Program-made: the position numbers and the translations under genes
Notes under the pieces: model-generated
The model's database searches: none
What the model saw: the letters and a program-made list of their open reading frames with translations, nothing else
Told to the model about the DNA's origin: nothing
In this document: piece after piece, positions 62,769 through 64,000 of the stretch
Layout: each line of letters opens with the position of its first letter
How positions within the stretch are numbered: the stretch's first letter is position 1
NCBI RefSeq assembly: GCF_002295065.1
Contig: NZ_NSGG01000022.1
Span: 1-64,000, forward strand
DNA from: Mesorhizobium sp. WSM3859
Lineage (GTDB): Bacteria; Pseudomonadota; Alphaproteobacteria; Rhizobiales; Rhizobiaceae
Direction of reading: 5' to 3'
Length of the DNA stretch: 64,000 nucleotides

Positions 62769-63554
62769 ATGAGCCTCATGCGTCCGATCGCCCAAATCGC
62801 CTGTCTGGCCCTTGCCGCGGCCGTTCTTATCACGGCGCAAGGCGCGGTGGCCGGCAGCCAGTATGTGATCCTGTCAACTGAGCCGGTGGTGGATGAACTG
62901 CCGCCAGGCAAGATCTTTGTGCCAAGTGACGTCATCAACGTGCCGGCTGGTGCGGTCGTCACCTTGCTCGGTGAGGACGGCAGCGTGAATCCCATTTCAG
63001 GTCCCGCAGCTTTGGTGGTCACTGAGGATGCCCTGACATCCGACAGTCCGCAGCGGGCCGGCGACGGTCAGGCAGGACCTTCGAGCCTGGTCCTAATAGC
63101 GAGCCTTCTAACGAACGAGCGCCGGAGGACCGAGTCCATCGGGAGCGCACGCACCACAGCCGATCAGTCCAAACCGAGTGGACTTGACGATCCCTGGGCG
63201 ATTTCCATCGAAGAATCCGCTCCCGGCTGCATCCGCAATGGCGAAGTGGTTCTGGCGCGTCGCGGGATCGGTGAGAGCGCGGTGTTCTCGGTTCGCATTG
63301 GCAGTGGACAGTCGTTTAACGGCCTGGTCTGGAGCGCCGGCAAGCCCACTTACTCTCTTCCTCACCCTGTTCCCGCCGACGTAAAATCCTTCATCGTCGA
63401 GACCAGCAAGACATCGGTTTTGATCGAAATAAAAGCGCTTCCGGAAAACGCCGTTCTCGAAAATCCGCTGGAAGTTCTTGGATGGATGGTGAGCAGCGGT
63501 TGCAAACGCCAAGCGTTGGCTTTTGTGCGTCAACTTGTGACGAAACAGCAATAG
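62769..63554 (+). CDS. Exported protein downstream of the CHASE2 cyclase
   Basis: 261 residues. Signal peptide IAQIACLALAAAVLITAQGA, then VINVPAGAVVTLLGEDGS, which recalls FecR-like beta domains, and a C-terminal region with two Cys (PGCIRNGE and SSGCKRQ) that may pair. Cytosolic and membrane marks are absent, so it is probably periplasmic. Function unknown; the operon with the cyclase suggests that it feeds a signal to CHASE2 (inference). Confidence 0.75.
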   Translation: MSLMRPIAQIACLALAAAVLITAQGAVAGSQYVILSTEPVVDELPPGKIFVPSDVINVPAGAVVTLLGEDGSVNPISGPAALVVTEDALTSDSPQRAGDGQAGPSSLVLIASLLTNERRRTESIGSARTTADQSKPSGLDDPWAISIEESAPGCIRNGEVVLARRGIGESAVFSVRIGSGQSFNGLVWSAGKPTYSLPHPVPADVKSFIVETSKTSVLIEIKALPENAVLENPLEVLGWMVSSGCKRQALAFVRQLVTKQQ

Positions 63555-63814
63555 ATTGCCGGCCGGGAGCGGCGCCGCGAATAACGGAGCGACTGGCTGA
63601 CGGCGCAGCGGCGCCATTCTCACGGCCGTCATCCCAAGTATCAGATAGACCGCAAGGCCTTGGATTTCCATGGTCTGTCTGTGCGCTGGCGATGATCCGA
63701 GCTTGTCGATTTCTGCACAAGGACAGATTATCAGGCGAACAAAGGGCGTCATCGGCCGATGTCTAATTCAACAATGAGGCCCGGACGCGTTGGAAAGTCG
63801 AGAGGAGGGTGCCA

Positions 63815-64000
63815 TGCTCCATCCGCGTTTCAGCGTTATTGTTGCCTTGGCTGTGACTGCGGCTTTAATCTACGCTACGGGCCGACTGGAGGCGGCCGAA
63901 GAAACCGGCTTCGATCCCCTCGTAGTTGACGAGTTGAGTGCTCCCCACTCCGTTGCGATCATCGATGACCGGACCGGGGAAGCGCCGACCTCCAAGCTTT
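63815..64000 (+). CDS. Exported protein, 3' end cut by window edge
   Basis: Sixty-two codons visible, open to the edge. Strong GAGAGGAGG before the ATG; the N-terminus FSVIVALAVTAALIYATG is a signal or anchor, then EETGFDPLVVDELSAPHSVA. Not recognised. The 260 bases before it (63555-63814) contain no clear gene, so it may have its own promoter while belonging to the same locus as the cyclase and exported protein. Confidence 0.6.

Noticed and set aside
63555..63814. Coding sequence continuing after the exported protein
   Set aside because: A 94-codon frame overlaps the end of the known gene and has no start context; no domain is seen.

Overview
The window is 64 kb of GC-rich chromosome from an alphaproteobacterium of the order Hyphomicrobiales (Rhizobiales), most probably Mesorhizobium or a close relative. 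This is inferred from overall gene content and codon use, a CIRCE-controlled groES, an Omp25/31-type porin-like protein, TadG-like proteins, and many short palindromic repeats of the kind scattered through mesorhizobial chromosomes. No rRNA, tRNA, CRISPR array, prophage or complete insertion sequence was seen.

Layout. 0-10.6 kb: the start of groES, a divergent methyltransferase-like/ATP-grasp pair, and a TetR gene divergent from a three-gene operon (MFS permease, aldono-lactone-oxidase-type flavoenzyme, PLP alanine-racemase-fold enzyme). Then come a MarR-GNAT fusion, an AraC/GyrI-like regulator and a winged-helix/TPR regulator. 10.6-17.4 kb (minus strand): an efflux operon in which an FAD aromatic-hydroxylase-type monooxygenase lies between the RND adaptor and the RND pump. 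17.6-23.4 kb (minus strand): a compact six-gene lipid module (CDP-alcohol phosphatidyltransferase, alpha/beta hydrolase-methyltransferase fusion, PAP2-dual-specificity phosphatase fusion, small membrane protein, PlsC acyltransferase, CdsA-type cytidylyltransferase). It resembles the uncharacterised ynbABCD set of Escherichia coli. 23.6-27.4 kb: a marR-emrA-emrB pump operon whose emrA-emrB gap holds a candidate structured RNA and a TIR-bounded MITE-like element.

27.6-38 kb: small envelope genes, LysE exporter, SDR, a tandem pair of TadG-like von Willebrand proteins, a NagD-like HAD phosphatase, ribF and an HdeD-like protein. 38.3-43.1 kb: four glycosyltransferase genes. 43.3-57.2 kb: secreted phosphoesterase, MipA-type outer-membrane protein, ileS, a lipoprotein, tadA, an RluB-type pseudouridine synthase with repeated basic tails, rsmD, an active/inactive M16 peptidase pair and a patatin-like hydrolase. 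57.4-64 kb: an outer-membrane barrel protein, a decayed methyltransferase, a frameshifted caspase-like protein divergent from a CHASE2 class III cyclase, and two exported proteins, the last cut by the window edge.

Recurring theme: at least three families of palindromic repeats. One copy sits inside the reading frame of an M16 peptidase and is apparently translated ahead of its signal peptide. Another family keeps its stems through compensatory changes between copies. The strongest candidates for an undescribed system are the ynb-like lipid module, the monooxygenase-RND operon and the caspase/CHASE2-cyclase locus. All function assignments are from reading motifs by eye; no database search was run.
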